Under the pieces are notes generated by a model that worked only from the letters and a program-made list of their open reading frames with translations, was not told where the DNA came from and did not search any database. A program made the position numbers and the translations under genes. Below are positions 1-8,750 of a DNA stretch of 64,000 bases, one piece after another (position 1 is the stretch's first letter; every line of letters starts with the position of its first letter). The stretch comes from JANNSX01 sp041397825 (GTDB lineage: Bacteria > Pseudomonadota > Alphaproteobacteria > Rhizobiales > Hyphomicrobiaceae), in NCBI GenBank assembly GCA_041397825.1, contig JAWKVX010000004.1, positions 620,001 through 684,000 on the forward strand. The letters are read 5' to 3'.

Positions 1-1113
1 GTCGAAGTCCTTCGTGGCGAAGGCGGCATCGCGCAGAGCCTTCCGGCCGATGTAGAGATTGCCGCCATCCTCGACCGCAACCTTCTCGATCGCCGCAGCG
101 AGAACTGCCATGGCGTCGTAAGCTTGAGCGTGGAACGACTGGATCGGATCCTCGCCGTACTTCGCTTTGTACTTCTCGACGAACTCTGGATACTTCTTGC
201 CGAGCACCTCAGGCGACACGTCGACGTTGGTGAGCCGCATGCCGACAGCCGCATCGCCCGCCGCCTCGAGAAGGCCCGGAGCCTGCACCGCGCTTCCGGC
301 GATGAGGTTCGTGTCCTTCAGATCGGCGATTTCCGGCGCCTGACGCATGATCTGCGCGGATGGGGCCACGAAGACCGGGAAGTAGAGCACGCAGGGCTTC
401 TTGGTACCGATCGAGGTGAGCACGGGCTTCATATCGACGTCGGTCGGGGCGATCGCCTCGGCGGCCACGACCTTGCCGCCCAGAGCCTCGAACGCCTTGC
501 CAGCGGCCTCAGCGAGACCCTGGGTATAGGGCGTGCCGTCATGGATGGTGGCGAGCGTGTCGCACTTGAGCTCCTCACGGAACCACTTGGCGTCGTTGGC
601 GCCTTGAGAGGCATCCGAGTAGATGGTCCGCATGAATCCATCGTACTCAGCGCTACGATCCGCAGCGGTCAGCTTCGGTGCCGTGCAGGCCGTGCAGATG
701 TTCAGGATGCCTTGCTTCCACAGGATCGGGGCCGCCGCCGTCGTGGCGCTCGAGCAGGCGCCGCCGAGCACGCCGACAACGTTCGGAACGGCCGCGAGCT
801 TCGTGCCAGCCGTCTGGCCGCCCTCGGCGTTACAGGCATCGTCCTCGACGATCAGCTGGATGTCACGACCCTTGATCTTGCCGCCCAGATCGTCGATGGC
901 GATCTCAGCGCCGCGCTTGGAGTCGATGCCGAGCGCCGCGTCAGCGCCCGAGATGACCCAGTAGCCGCCAATCGTGATCGGTGCGCCTGCTGGAATCTCG
1001 ACGACGCCCAGTTCGTCGGTCACCGGGCCTTTCGTCTCGGCGGCCATCGCCGAGCCGGCAAAAAGGGCCGATGCCGCAATGGCGACCGTGCCCAGAGAGA
1101 ACCTAAACCGCAT
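1..1113 (-). CDS. Branched-chain amino acid-type ABC substrate-binding protein (3' end beyond window)
   Basis: The reading frame is open from an ATG at 1113 to the window edge (371 codons visible), so the C-terminus is missing. A GGGAGGAAG ribosome site lies about 7 bases before the ATG. The N-terminus is a signal peptide: basic MRFRF, a hydrophobic alanine-rich stretch, then an AMA-A cleavage site near residue 23, so the product is periplasmic. The mature part has the periplasmic-binding fold of LivK-type proteins: a short strand then GGYWVISGADAALG, later LIVEDDACN and a GVLGGACSS ligand-loop segment. The family captures amino acids, amides or aromatic acids for Liv-type transporters. The matching permeases and ATPases, if present, must lie to the left of the window. 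Substrate cannot be read from the sequence. Confidence 0.85.
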   Translation of the reverse strand, partial: MRFRFSLGTVAIAASALFAGSAMAAETKGPVTDELGVVEIPAGAPITIGGYWVISGADAALGIDSKRGAEIAIDDLGGKIKGRDIQLIVEDDACNAEGGQTAGTKLAAVPNVVGVLGGACSSATTAAAPILWKQGILNICTACTAPKLTAADRSAEYDGFMRTIYSDASQGANDAKWFREELKCDTLATIHDGTPYTQGLAEAAGKAFEALGGKVVAAEAIAPTDVDMKPVLTSIGTKKPCVLYFPVFVAPSAQIMRQAPEIADLKDTNLIAGSAVQAPGLLEAAGDAAVGMRLTNVDVSPEVLGKKYPEFVEKYKAKYGEDPIQSFHAQAYDAMAVLAAAIEKVAVEDGGNLYIGRKALRDAAFATKDFD

Positions 1114-1270
1114 ATGCCGCTTCCTCCCATGTGATCGGCCGGCAATCCGCACGACGCTCCACGGTCGGTTCGCCTCGGTAAGGCAAACTCTTCGCGCCTG
1201 CCGCCAATCGATAACGAGATCGTGCCTTCTCACGGAGCGCCGTTTCTCCTTTTCAGAGATTGCATAATCA

Positions 1271-1282
1271 GACCGGCCGGTC
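1271..1282. promoter_or_regulatory. 12-bp perfect palindrome, possible operator
   Basis: GACCGGCCGGTC sits just past the SDR stop codon and upstream of the binding-protein gene in the 171-bp gap 1114-1284. A perfect 12-bp palindrome can be a repressor site or a short hairpin, but in GC-rich DNA it can also arise by chance. No other promoter element is convincing in this gap. Confidence 0.2.
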
Positions 1283-1284
1283 AA

Positions 1285-2034
1285 TCAGTTGTCGACCGTC
1301 TTGGCGATTTGGCTGCCACCGAATACCTGCCCCGTCGGCATCACCTCGACGACAGAAACGTCGACATGTGCCGGCATCTCGAGCACCGAGCGAACCAGCC
1401 GCGCCATATCGGTCGGTTGAATGGCGTTGAAATCGGTGTAGAGCGCCGCCTCAGCCTTGTCGCGGGAGCCGAAATGGCTGTCGTAGATTCGCGTCTCCAC
1501 GCGGCCCGGCACCAGCACCGTAACCCGGATGCCCGTGCCGAGGACGTCCCATCTAATGCCTTCGGCAAAGGCCTGGACGCCCGCCTTGGTCGCCGAATAA
1601 ACGGCGAGTCCGCGACTGTTGATGCGCCCGGCGATCGATCCGGTGAAGACGATGTGACCGCGCTTGCGCTCGATCATTGCGGGAAGGGCGGCCCGCGTGA
1701 AGTGCACGGCTTGCGATAGGTTAATGGCAATAAGCCGGTCGACGGCCTCACGCGACACAGACTGAAGCGGGGCAAAGGCGCCGAGTATGCCGGCGTTGTT
1801 GATCAGAACGTCCGGCGCCACTTCCGCGATCAGGGCCTCGATCCGGTCGGTGTCGGCGACATCCATGGCATGGGGAATAGCTCCCATGCGCCCGGCGTGG
1901 GCTTCGAGGCCCGTCTCCGGCAGCGCGACCGCATGCACCTTGAGGCCCGTCGTCGAGAGGTCCTCGGCAATGGCAAGGCCGATGCCGCTCGAGGCCCCGG
2001 TGACCAGCGCGGTACGATAGTCGGTGATAGGCAC
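1285..2034 (-). CDS. SDR family NAD(P)-dependent oxidoreductase
   Basis: A 249-residue classical short-chain dehydrogenase. It has the cofactor motif TGASSGIG at residues 14-21, the NNAG motif, a catalytic Ser in FTGSIAG and the catalytic pair in YSATKAG, so it should be active. The family oxidises or reduces a hydroxyl/carbonyl group with NAD(P). The length is typical. It lies 12 bp downstream of the RidA-family gene and is likely the last gene of a five-gene run with the M24 and DapA-family genes, suggesting a dehydrogenation step in the same catabolic route. The substrate is unknown. Confidence 0.85.
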   Translation of the reverse strand: MPITDYRTALVTGASSGIGLAIAEDLSTTGLKVHAVALPETGLEAHAGRMGAIPHAMDVADTDRIEALIAEVAPDVLINNAGILGAFAPLQSVSREAVDRLIAINLSQAVHFTRAALPAMIERKRGHIVFTGSIAGRINSRGLAVYSATKAGVQAFAEGIRWDVLGTGIRVTVLVPGRVETRIYDSHFGSRDKAEAALYTDFNAIQPTDMARLVRSVLEMPAHVDVSVVEVMPTGQVFGGSQIAKTVDN

Positions 2035-2046
2035 TGTGAACTCCTC

Positions 2047-2529
2047 TCAGCGGAACTCGACCTCCATCCAGGTCTCGAAGCAATTGTTGCGAGCGAGAAC
2101 CTGGATGCCAATGGTGGCGCGGCAGCCAATGCCTATGTCGCGTCCGAACACTTCGGCAAGAAAATCCGTCATTCCGCTCGATACCTTGTGGACATCGGTG
2201 AACGACGGTGCGGCCGCCACAAAGCACAGCGACTTGATGAGACCGGTGACGCGATCGAGATCACCCAGGGCCTGCTTCATGCCCGCAAGAGCGTTGATGC
2301 CGGTCAGCCGGGCTGCGGCAATCCCCTGCTCGAGCGTCACCGTCTCGCCGAGCCGGCCCGGATGCACTGGATCACCGTTGATGTCACAGGGAACGTGCCC
2401 CGACAGATGCAGCACATTGCCGATGATATGGTAGGGTTTCATGGTGCCATAGGTGGCGCCGTAGTAGCTCGCCCCCTCCGGCATCGGCAGCTCGACGCCC
2501 ATCGCCTCCAGGCGCTTCTCGATGTTCAT
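2047..2529 (-). CDS. RidA/YjgF-family protein
   Basis: 160 residues from the ATG at 2529; this start avoids overlap with the upstream M24 gene, which ends at 2547. The RidA/YER057c/UK114 fold shows in VLHLSGHVPCD near the N-terminus, LKSLCF-type strands in the middle and CRATIGIQVLA near the C-terminus, the last holding the Arg that binds substrate carboxylate in deaminating members. RidA members hydrolyse reactive imines to ketones and ammonia. This one is longer than canonical RidA (about 130 residues) and belongs to a divergent subgroup. Placement between an M24 hydrolase and an SDR suggests handling of an imine intermediate in the local pathway (inference). Confidence 0.8.
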   Translation of the reverse strand: MNIEKRLEAMGVELPMPEGASYYGATYGTMKPYHIIGNVLHLSGHVPCDINGDPVHPGRLGETVTLEQGIAAARLTGINALAGMKQALGDLDRVTGLIKSLCFVAAAPSFTDVHKVSSGMTDFLAEVFGRDIGIGCRATIGIQVLARNNCFETWMEVEFR

Positions 2530-2546
2530 GGCAACGCTCCCAAGGC

Positions 2547-3749
2547 TCAGGTGACGATAAAAAGTTTCCGGCTGTCGGCGGTCAGGCTTTCGCACCCCGT
2601 CTCCGTGACCAGCACCGTCTCGGAGAGTGCGACCCCGCCGAAGCCGACGACCCGCGCCGCGACCGGCAGATGAAGTGTCATACCGGCGACGAGCGGAGCC
2701 TCGATGCCTTCGGCAATGTAAGGCGTCGAGCCTTCGGCCCAGTCGGCAGGCAGTGCCAGGCCGACCGAATAGCCGAACGCCCCTTGAAAGAAGATCTCGT
2801 CCTTGACGGGCGCGAAGCCCTTGGCCGCAGCGATGGCGACCTCGTGACCGGTGCGTCCAGCACGGATGGATTCGAAAAGGATGGCGAGCGTGGTCTCGAC
2901 GGCGTCCGTCAGGCGCTCGGCCATCTTGGAGGGCTGCCCCATGATCGCTGTCCGCATCATCGGCGCGTTGTAGCGCTTATAGGCGGCCGCCGGCTCCAGG
3001 AAGACATGATCGCCCGGAGCGATCGGACGACGCTTCCACGTCGTGTGAATGAGCGAGGAGCGAAGTCCGGTCGCCACGAACGGGCCCATGGCTGGGAACT
3101 CCGAGCCCTCCTCGATCATGCGCTGCATGAGGACCGCGGCGACATCGCTGTCACGCATGCCTGGCCTGAGCGCTGTCAGCGTATCGTCCATCGCCACCCG
3201 GGTGATCCGGCCGGATTCACGCATCGCCTCGAGCTCGAGCGGAGACTTCGTCCGCCGAAGCTGCGTCACCAGCCCGGTCGCATCCGACCAGGTGAACCGA
3301 CCCTCGCCCAGGCGGCGCGCGATCACGTCGGGCCGGATCGGTGCCTTGCCGTCGATACCGATGTGGGCCTTGTCTCCGGTCATCAACTCGGCGACGAGCC
3401 GGGCATGTTGGGCGAGGCCTGTCTCCGGCTCATACCAGGGATAGCTCTCGATCCGCTCGGCCGTGCTCACGTATCGCGCACAGCCGTACTCGTGATCGAT
3501 GACCTGAAGGGTGAAGGCTCCCTTCGCTGGAACAAGAAGGGCGGCGAAGGTGCCGGCGGACGGCGTCTGAAAACCGGTCAGCCAGCAGATGTCGGCGAGG
3601 TTGCCGATGATCAGGAGGTCGATCCCGGCAGTGTCCATCGCCTGCTGTGCCGCCAGCTGCCGGCGCTGGTATTCGTCGGCCGGAAAATCCAGCTCTCTCG
3701 GGACGATCTTGCCCTCGAAGCGCGATCGATATGGCGCGAAGTGCGTCAC
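2547..3749 (-). CDS. M24-family (creatinase/Xaa-Pro peptidase-like) hydrolase
   Basis: 400 residues from a GTG at 3749, preceded by GGAG; this start lies 4 bp after the DapA-family stop, so the genes are probably translationally linked. It has the two-domain creatinase layout: an N-terminal domain (residues 1-150, with DICWLTGF) and a C-terminal pita-bread domain (from about 160). The dinuclear metal ligands of aminopeptidases are not conserved: the first Asp region reads HVFLEPAAAY, the His region GYSVGLALPADW, and the first Glu region GMTLHLP. It therefore resembles metal-free C-N hydrolases such as creatinase and ectoine hydrolase (DoeA) more than a peptidase. Context suggests amidine or amide hydrolysis in amine catabolism; substrate unknown. 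Confidence 0.8.
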   Translation of the reverse strand: MTHFAPYRSRFEGKIVPRELDFPADEYQRRQLAAQQAMDTAGIDLLIIGNLADICWLTGFQTPSAGTFAALLVPAKGAFTLQVIDHEYGCARYVSTAERIESYPWYEPETGLAQHARLVAELMTGDKAHIGIDGKAPIRPDVIARRLGEGRFTWSDATGLVTQLRRTKSPLELEAMRESGRITRVAMDDTLTALRPGMRDSDVAAVLMQRMIEEGSEFPAMGPFVATGLRSSLIHTTWKRRPIAPGDHVFLEPAAAYKRYNAPMMRTAIMGQPSKMAERLTDAVETTLAILFESIRAGRTGHEVAIAAAKGFAPVKDEIFFQGAFGYSVGLALPADWAEGSTPYIAEGIEAPLVAGMTLHLPVAARVVGFGGVALSETVLVTETGCESLTADSRKLFIVT

Positions 3750-3753
3750 CGGC

Positions 3754-4698
3754 TCACTCCGCAGCGGTTCTGAGCGGGCTCGGCAGCTTGAAACCGTAGC
3801 GCTGATCAAATCCCAGGACCCGTAAGATCTCGATCCCCTTGGCGACGGCAGACGGATCGAGGTCGGTGAGCGGTCGGCGCGGCGCACCGACCGGCAGCCC
3901 GACGGCCTTCATGAGCGACTTCACCGCCACCGGATTGATGGCGGAGTAAGTGAAATGCAGGAGCGGCAGGCAGCGAAGATACTCGTTGCGGAAGTTCAAG
4001 GCATCGTCGGACCCACGCCACGGCACCGACATCCGCGCAAGCTCCGCCGGAGCGATGTTGCCCGTCATGTTCGCCAGACCATGGCCGCCGAGCGTCATGG
4101 TCGGAACGACCAGACCGAGATTAGGGCTGTCGCAACACATGACGGAGACATCGGGCTTCTTGGCCAGCACTTGCGCGACCTGACCGACGCGTGCGGTGGA
4201 TTCCTTATGCACGACGATGTTGGGATGCTCGAAAAGTCGGAGCAGCGCCTCGTGGCCAAGATCGGTCTTCACGCGCGGCGGATTGTTGTAGATGCCGATC
4301 GGCAGGTCGCTCGCGTCGGCGACATCGAGGAAGTAACGCTCGATGTCGGCTTCCGAAGCGCAGATGTAGGATGGGGCGGCCAGGATAGCTCCGTCAGCTC
4401 CATTGTCCTTGGCGTAACGCACCATGGCGATGGTCGCATCGGTGTTGTTGGCCGTACAGCCGTAGAAGAATTTCATCTTCCCGGTCTTCATTTTCGCCGT
4501 CTCTCGAATGACGGCGTGGCGTTCCTCGGCGGAGAGCATGGAGACCTCGCCCGTCGAGCCCAGGATCAGTACGGCTGCCGTACCGTTGTCCTCCTGGAAC
4601 CGAAGCAAGGTCCGGAAGCCCTCGAAATCGAGCGAGCCGTTCTTGTTGAACGGCGTCGCGAGAGCCACGAACGAGCCTTCGATCCAGAGCTTCTTCAT
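3754..4698 (-). CDS. DapA-family (dihydrodipicolinate synthase/N-acetylneuraminate lyase) protein
   Basis: 314 residues from the ATG at 4698, preceded by GGAGGCGACC. It is a TIM-barrel class I aldolase. Motifs: LGSTGEVSMLS (residues 47-56), catalytic Tyr137 in IGIYNNPP, Schiff-base Lys165 in VVHKES. The substrate segment APSY replaces the PYYNKP of true DapA, so it is probably a catabolic lyase or dehydratase acting on a 2-oxo or 2-keto-3-deoxy acid rather than the lysine biosynthesis enzyme. It is the first gene of a run with M24, RidA and SDR genes, and is divergent from an Asp/Glu-racemase-family gene. A second, distinct DapA paralogue lies at 57569-58528. Confidence 0.85.
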   Translation of the reverse strand: MKKLWIEGSFVALATPFNKNGSLDFEGFRTLLRFQEDNGTAAVLILGSTGEVSMLSAEERHAVIRETAKMKTGKMKFFYGCTANNTDATIAMVRYAKDNGADGAILAAPSYICASEADIERYFLDVADASDLPIGIYNNPPRVKTDLGHEALLRLFEHPNIVVHKESTARVGQVAQVLAKKPDVSVMCCDSPNLGLVVPTMTLGGHGLANMTGNIAPAELARMSVPWRGSDDALNFRNEYLRCLPLLHFTYSAINPVAVKSLMKAVGLPVGAPRRPLTDLDPSAVAKGIEILRVLGFDQRYGFKLPSPLRTAAE

Positions 4699-4871
4699 GA
4701 GGTCGCCTCCTCGGTCCTTGGAAACCTCAGCTTTTGGCTCACCACGGCAGCTGTCAAGCGGCGAGCCCACCTCCCGCCGCAACCGAGCTATTCGGCGACA
4801 GCACCGGCCCCGGCTTGCTCGACGCACCGATCGGCGGGAGGATCACGCTCACCTTACCGGAGGAGCCTGCC

Positions 4872-5633
4872 ATGTCTCAGAGGATCGACGGTGGCGGCCG
4901 GTCGCCCACCATCGGCGTCTTGAAGCTTGACACCCGCTTCGAGCGCTTCATCGGCGACATCGGCAACCCCGGCTCCCTGACGTGCCCGGTCCTGATGGAG
5001 ACGGTGTCGGGGGCGACCGCCGACATGGTGACCGGCCTGACCGACGAAAGACTGCTGCAGCCCTTTGTCGATACTGGCCAGCGGCTCATCGACCGTGGCG
5101 CCCATGCGATTACGACCACCTGCGGATTTCTGGTGCTCTACCAGCGGCAACTTGCGGCAGCGCTTTCTGTTCCGGTTGCCACCTCCTCGTTGCTTCAGAT
5201 CCCGCTCGCCCAGGCCCTATTGCCGCCGGGGAAGCGAGTCGGCGTCATCACCTTCGACGCCACGAGGCTCGGGCCGCATATGCTCAGGGCGGCGAACGCA
5301 CCCGCCGACACGCCGGTCGCCGGTCTCGCGGCGGACAGCCCGACCTATCAGGACATCATCGGCAGGGGCCGGCCTACGACGAGCGAGGAACGCGAGGCGG
5401 CCTCGCTCGCGGCGGCCGACGAACTCAGGGCTCGTGTAGACGAGCTCGGCGCCGTCGTCGTCGAATGCACGAATTTGGCGCCCTACTCGACCGCCATCGC
5501 CGATCGGCTGGGCATGCCCGTCTACGACACCATCACGCTGGTCGAATGGCTGGCAACGGCGGTCAGGCCGCACGTATATGAGGCAAGCCGGTCGCTCCGC
5601 CGGACCTCTGGATCGGTCACGCCTCGATCGTGA
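4872..5633 (+). CDS. Aspartate/glutamate racemase-superfamily protein
   Basis: 253 residues from the ATG at 4872 after an ACCGGAGGAG ribosome site. It keeps the two catalytic cysteines expected of the Asp/Glu/hydantoin racemase superfamily: Cys84 in TTTCGF and Cys199 in VVECTN, placed in the two Rossmann-like halves. Members are cofactor-independent racemases, or maleate isomerases and decarboxylases that use the same cysteines. It is transcribed away from the DapA-family gene; the 173-bp gap 4699-4871 must hold both promoters. Its last 17 bases overlap the 3' end of the convergent ferredoxin gene. Substrate unknown; an amino-acid or hydantoin-type epimerisation would fit the context. Confidence 0.8.
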   Translation: MSQRIDGGGRSPTIGVLKLDTRFERFIGDIGNPGSLTCPVLMETVSGATADMVTGLTDERLLQPFVDTGQRLIDRGAHAITTTCGFLVLYQRQLAAALSVPVATSSLLQIPLAQALLPPGKRVGVITFDATRLGPHMLRAANAPADTPVAGLAADSPTYQDIIGRGRPTTSEEREAASLAAADELRARVDELGAVVVECTNLAPYSTAIADRLGMPVYDTITLVEWLATAVRPHVYEASRSLRRTSGSVTPRS

Positions 5634-5805
5634 TCGCTTGCTCGGGACAGGCATCGGCCGCGTCCATGGCGTCCGACTGCTGCGCCTCCCCGATCTCTTC
5701 GACATGCACCATCGTGCCGTCCGCGGCGAAGCGGAAGAGGTCGGGCGCCGCAATGGTGCACTGACCGTGGCGGTTGCATTTGGCGCGGTCGACGCAGATG
5801 CGCAT
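5617..5805 (-). CDS. [3Fe-4S]-type ferredoxin, P450 partner
   Basis: 62 residues, acidic. Cluster ligands are Cys10, Cys16 and Cys53 (CNRHGQC and ACPEQAI), with His13 where four-iron ferredoxins have their second Cys. This C-x2-H-x2-C pattern is typical of small ferredoxins that feed electrons to bacterial cytochromes P450. The gene starts 3 bp after the P450 stop codon, so the pair should be co-translated. No ferredoxin reductase gene is in the window, so a reductase from elsewhere must complete the chain. Confidence 0.9.
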   Translation of the reverse strand: MRICVDRAKCNRHGQCTIAAPDLFRFAADGTMVHVEEIGEAQQSDAMDAADACPEQAITIEA

Positions 5806-5808
5806 GAC

Positions 5809-7011
5809 CTAGGTCTCCGGATCGAAGGCGAGCGGCAGCTTGATCGGCCCGGTGTTTCCGCTGTCCGGCAGCCACTCTCCCGGACCGTCGTAGCGGGGGT
5901 TCCGCACCCGTTGCGCCAACAGTTTGAGCGCCTCCGTCATGTCACCACGGGCAATGAAGTGGCCGATACAGTGATGCACGCCACCGCCGAAGGCGAAATG
6001 CTGCTTACGTTTCACCGTGATGTCGAAACCCGGCGTGAAGTGCTCTGGGTCGGTGCCGGAGGACTCGGCGAAGCAGTGCAGTGTCGTTCCCTTAGCAATG
6101 GCCACACCCTTGTAGACGAAGTCCTCGGCCGCCTCGCGCGTCACCCAAGTCGTCGTCGGACGCGTGCGCATCACCTCCTCTACCGCGGGCCGCGCCAGCT
6201 CCGGCCGCTCGGCGAGGATCTTCCACTGATCCGGGTGCTCGATGAACTGGCTCATGGCGAGTCCGAGCTGATTGCGTGTGGTCTCGATGCCTCCGGATAC
6301 GACGAGGACGACCATGTCCTCCAGCTCCTGATCGCTCAGGCGATCTTTGTCCTCGTTGGTTTGTACGAGCACGCTGATGAAGTCCTCGCCTGGGTTCGCG
6401 CGCCGGTCCTCGATCAGATTGCGGGCATAGACATACATCCGATCGGTAGCGGCGTTGACGATGGCCTGGTCGCGATTATAGGTCACGCCGAGCGCGAGCC
6501 CCATCTCCGTCGAGATCCGCGCCAACTCCGGCCAATGATCGTGCGAGAGCTTGAACAGCTCGCAAATGACCCGTGTCGCATAAGGTGCGGAGAAGGCGTT
6601 GACGAACTCGCAGCGACCCTGCTTTGCGAAGGCGTCGATCAACTCGTTGGCGATCCTCTGGAAGGCCGGGTTGAGGGTGACAATGAGCTTTGGCGAGAAA
6701 GCCGGGTTCGCCAGACGACGCAGCCGCGCATGATCCTGCCCCTCGCGGTTCAGCAACATGCGGTGCCACCAGTCGGCATAGGAGCCGGTCGCCTTGTTGT
6801 GCTCGGGCCAGCGGTGGCTGCCTTGGCGCGTCTGCGGAACGCGTAGCAGCTCACCGACCTCCTCGTAGCGCAGGATCGCGAGGCCGTAGGGGGTTCGCGC
6901 GTACCAGCCCTTGGCACGCGCCTCGCGGACGGGCTCCGAGCGGATCGAGAAGGCCGGATCGTCCAGGTCGAGATAGGGAGCGTCCTCGACCGTCGCTGCC
7001 ACTGCCGTCAC
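5809..7011 (-). CDS. Cytochrome P450
   Basis: 400 residues from a GTG at 7011, preceded by AGGAGGTCATCC. All P450 hallmarks are present: I-helix GGIETTRN, K-helix E-V-M-R, and the heme loop FAFGGGVHHCIG with the axial Cys at about residue 348. There is no membrane anchor, so it is a soluble bacterial class I P450. It starts 19 bp after the stop of the upstream ABC permease gene and is followed at 3 bp by its ferredoxin, placing it inside the amine-type transporter and glutamine-synthetase-like operon. Likely role: hydroxylation or oxidative N-/O-dealkylation of the imported compound or its glutamyl conjugate (inference). Confidence 0.93.
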   Translation of the reverse strand: MTAVAATVEDAPYLDLDDPAFSIRSEPVREARAKGWYARTPYGLAILRYEEVGELLRVPQTRQGSHRWPEHNKATGSYADWWHRMLLNREGQDHARLRRLANPAFSPKLIVTLNPAFQRIANELIDAFAKQGRCEFVNAFSAPYATRVICELFKLSHDHWPELARISTEMGLALGVTYNRDQAIVNAATDRMYVYARNLIEDRRANPGEDFISVLVQTNEDKDRLSDQELEDMVVLVVSGGIETTRNQLGLAMSQFIEHPDQWKILAERPELARPAVEEVMRTRPTTTWVTREAAEDFVYKGVAIAKGTTLHCFAESSGTDPEHFTPGFDITVKRKQHFAFGGGVHHCIGHFIARGDMTEALKLLAQRVRNPRYDGPGEWLPDSGNTGPIKLPLAFDPET

Positions 7012-7030
7012 GGATGACCTCCTCGAAGCT

Positions 7031-7870
7031 CTATTTCTGCTCCGGCTCGCTGAGGAGCCAGACCGAGACGACGATAAGCACCAGCGAGGCGACGACGATG
7101 AGCGTGCCGACCGCATTGATCTCGGGCGTGATGCCCCGCCTGAGCGTCGACCAGATGTACATCGGCAGCGTGTTGTCGCGACCGGTGAGGAAATAGGTAA
7201 CGGGGATCTCGTCGAAGGAAAGCGTGAAGGCGATCAGCGCACTGCCGATGATCGAGGAGCGGATATTCGGGAAGATGACGTAGAGAAAGGTTTCCCACGG
7301 CTTAGCCCCGAGGTCGGCGGACGCTTCCTCGATCGAGCGATTGAGCCTCTGCAGGCGGGCGAATACTTGCGTCGCCACCACCGAGACGAGCGCGGTCGCA
7401 TGTCCTAGGATCACGGTCTCGAGGCTGAGATTGAAGCCCAGCAGCCGAAACATGTTCAGCATGGCGATACCGGTGATGAGACCGGGCAACACGAGCGGCA
7501 GGAGCACCAGCCGGCGAAACAGACGTTTGCCCGGGAATTCCAAGCGGTCGAGGGCAAAGGCCGCCGGGACGCCGATCGCGAGTGTCAGGGCAGTGGCAAT
7601 GATCCCGACATAGAAGCTGTTCCAGATCGCGGTCAGCAGACTGTCGTTCGATGCCATCTTCTCATACCAGCCCCAGGTGAAGCCGGTGAGGGGCAGGGTC
7701 AGCGATCGGGACTCGTTGAACGAGAAGATGATCAGAACGGCGATCGGCAGATACAGGAAGGCCAGCACGGACCCGGCAAGCACGACGAGGAAGCCGTCGC
7801 CGAGACGCGTCTTGAGGCGCGCTGCGGACGGGCTGTCGGCGGGCATTGTGGCATCGATCGCCATAGTCAT
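7031..7870 (-). CDS. ABC transporter permease, spermidine/putrescine type (PotC-like)
   Basis: 279 residues from the ATG at 7870 (a second in-frame ATG lies two codons on). About six membrane segments, the first at residues 27-48 (LVVLAGSVLAFLYLPIAVLI). The EAA loop that contacts the ATPase reads EEASADLGAKPWETF, near residue 185. It pairs with the permease at 7881-8750, from which it is separated by 10 bp. Member of the PotC half of polyamine/opine-type importers; the imported substrate cannot be fixed from the permease. Confidence 0.9.
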   Translation of the reverse strand: MTMAIDATMPADSPSAARLKTRLGDGFLVVLAGSVLAFLYLPIAVLIIFSFNESRSLTLPLTGFTWGWYEKMASNDSLLTAIWNSFYVGIIATALTLAIGVPAAFALDRLEFPGKRLFRRLVLLPLVLPGLITGIAMLNMFRLLGFNLSLETVILGHATALVSVVATQVFARLQRLNRSIEEASADLGAKPWETFLYVIFPNIRSSIIGSALIAFTLSFDEIPVTYFLTGRDNTLPMYIWSTLRRGITPEINAVGTLIVVASLVLIVVSVWLLSEPEQK

Positions 7871-7880
7871 GTCGGCACCC

Positions 7881-8750
7881 CTAGCCCAAGTTGACTGATC
7901 CGGTCCGCTCGAAGCGGTCGGCGAACTCGATGATGAGAAGCACGAGCACCAGCATGACGACGCCGAGTGCCGATCCGAGCGGCCAGTTGAGCGCCGCGCC
8001 ATACTGCGAGGCGATGACATTGGCGATTAGCACGCCGTCGGGACCTCCGACGAGCGTCGGCGCCACGAAGTCACCGGCGCTGAGACAGAAGGTGAAGGCT
8101 CCGCCGGCGATGACGCCCGGCAAGGACAGCGGCCAGATCACTTTGAAGAACGTGCCGAGTGGGCCAATGCCCAGATCCTTCGAGGCCTCGATCAGATTGC
8201 GCGGGATCTTCTCGAGCGAGGTATAGATCGGCATCACCATGAACGGAATGAAGATATAGGTGAGCGTCACGACCATCGAGAAATGGTTGTAGAGGAAGAT
8301 ATCGGTCGGCCCCGACAACAGGCCGATGGACGTCAGGAAGGAGTTGAGAATGCCCTCGCTGCCGAGGATCGTCTTCCAGGTGTAGGCGCGCAGGAGATAG
8401 GACACCCAGAGCGGCGCTATGACCGCCATGTAGAGAAAGGTCCTGAGCCTCAACGATCGCACCTTGAAGACAAGAAAGTAAGCGAAGGGAAAGGCCAGAA
8501 GCAGCGCAAGCAAGGTCGTCAGACCCGCAATCTTGCCGGTTCTGAGCAGCACCTGAAGATACTGCGGATCGCTGATGATCTGCCCATAGTTACCGAGCTG
8601 GAAGGCCGGCTCGAAGGTCGGGTACTTCTTCAGCCAGAAGCTGTAGGTGAAGATGATCACGTAAGGCAGGAACAGAAAGACGAGAGTCCAGACGATCGGA
8701 GCCGCCAGGATCAGGTTCGTCAATCGGCTTCCGCGTGCGCCCGCACTCAT
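7881..8750 (-). CDS. ABC transporter permease, spermidine/putrescine type (PotB-like)
   Basis: 289 residues. The first membrane segment is at residues 10-37 (IVWTLVFLFLPYVIIFTYSF), followed by about five more. The EAA loop is EASKDLGIGPLGTFF near residue 190. The start codon overlaps the stop of the ATPase gene by 4 bp (ATGA), so translation is coupled. With the downstream PotC-like protein it forms the inner-membrane channel of the importer. Confidence 0.92.
   Translation of the reverse strand: MSAGARGSRLTNLILAAPIVWTLVFLFLPYVIIFTYSFWLKKYPTFEPAFQLGNYGQIISDPQYLQVLLRTGKIAGLTTLLALLLAFPFAYFLVFKVRSLRLRTFLYMAVIAPLWVSYLLRAYTWKTILGSEGILNSFLTSIGLLSGPTDIFLYNHFSMVVTLTYIFIPFMVMPIYTSLEKIPRNLIEASKDLGIGPLGTFFKVIWPLSLPGVIAGGAFTFCLSAGDFVAPTLVGGPDGVLIANVIASQYGAALNWPLGSALGVVMLVLVLLIIEFADRFERTGSVNLG

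Noticed and set aside
124..1134. 336-codon ORF on the plus strand opposite the binding-protein gene
   Set aside because: It is antisense to a protein with clear signal peptide and family motifs; its translation is Arg-rich and low-complexity, typical of GC-rich shadow frames.
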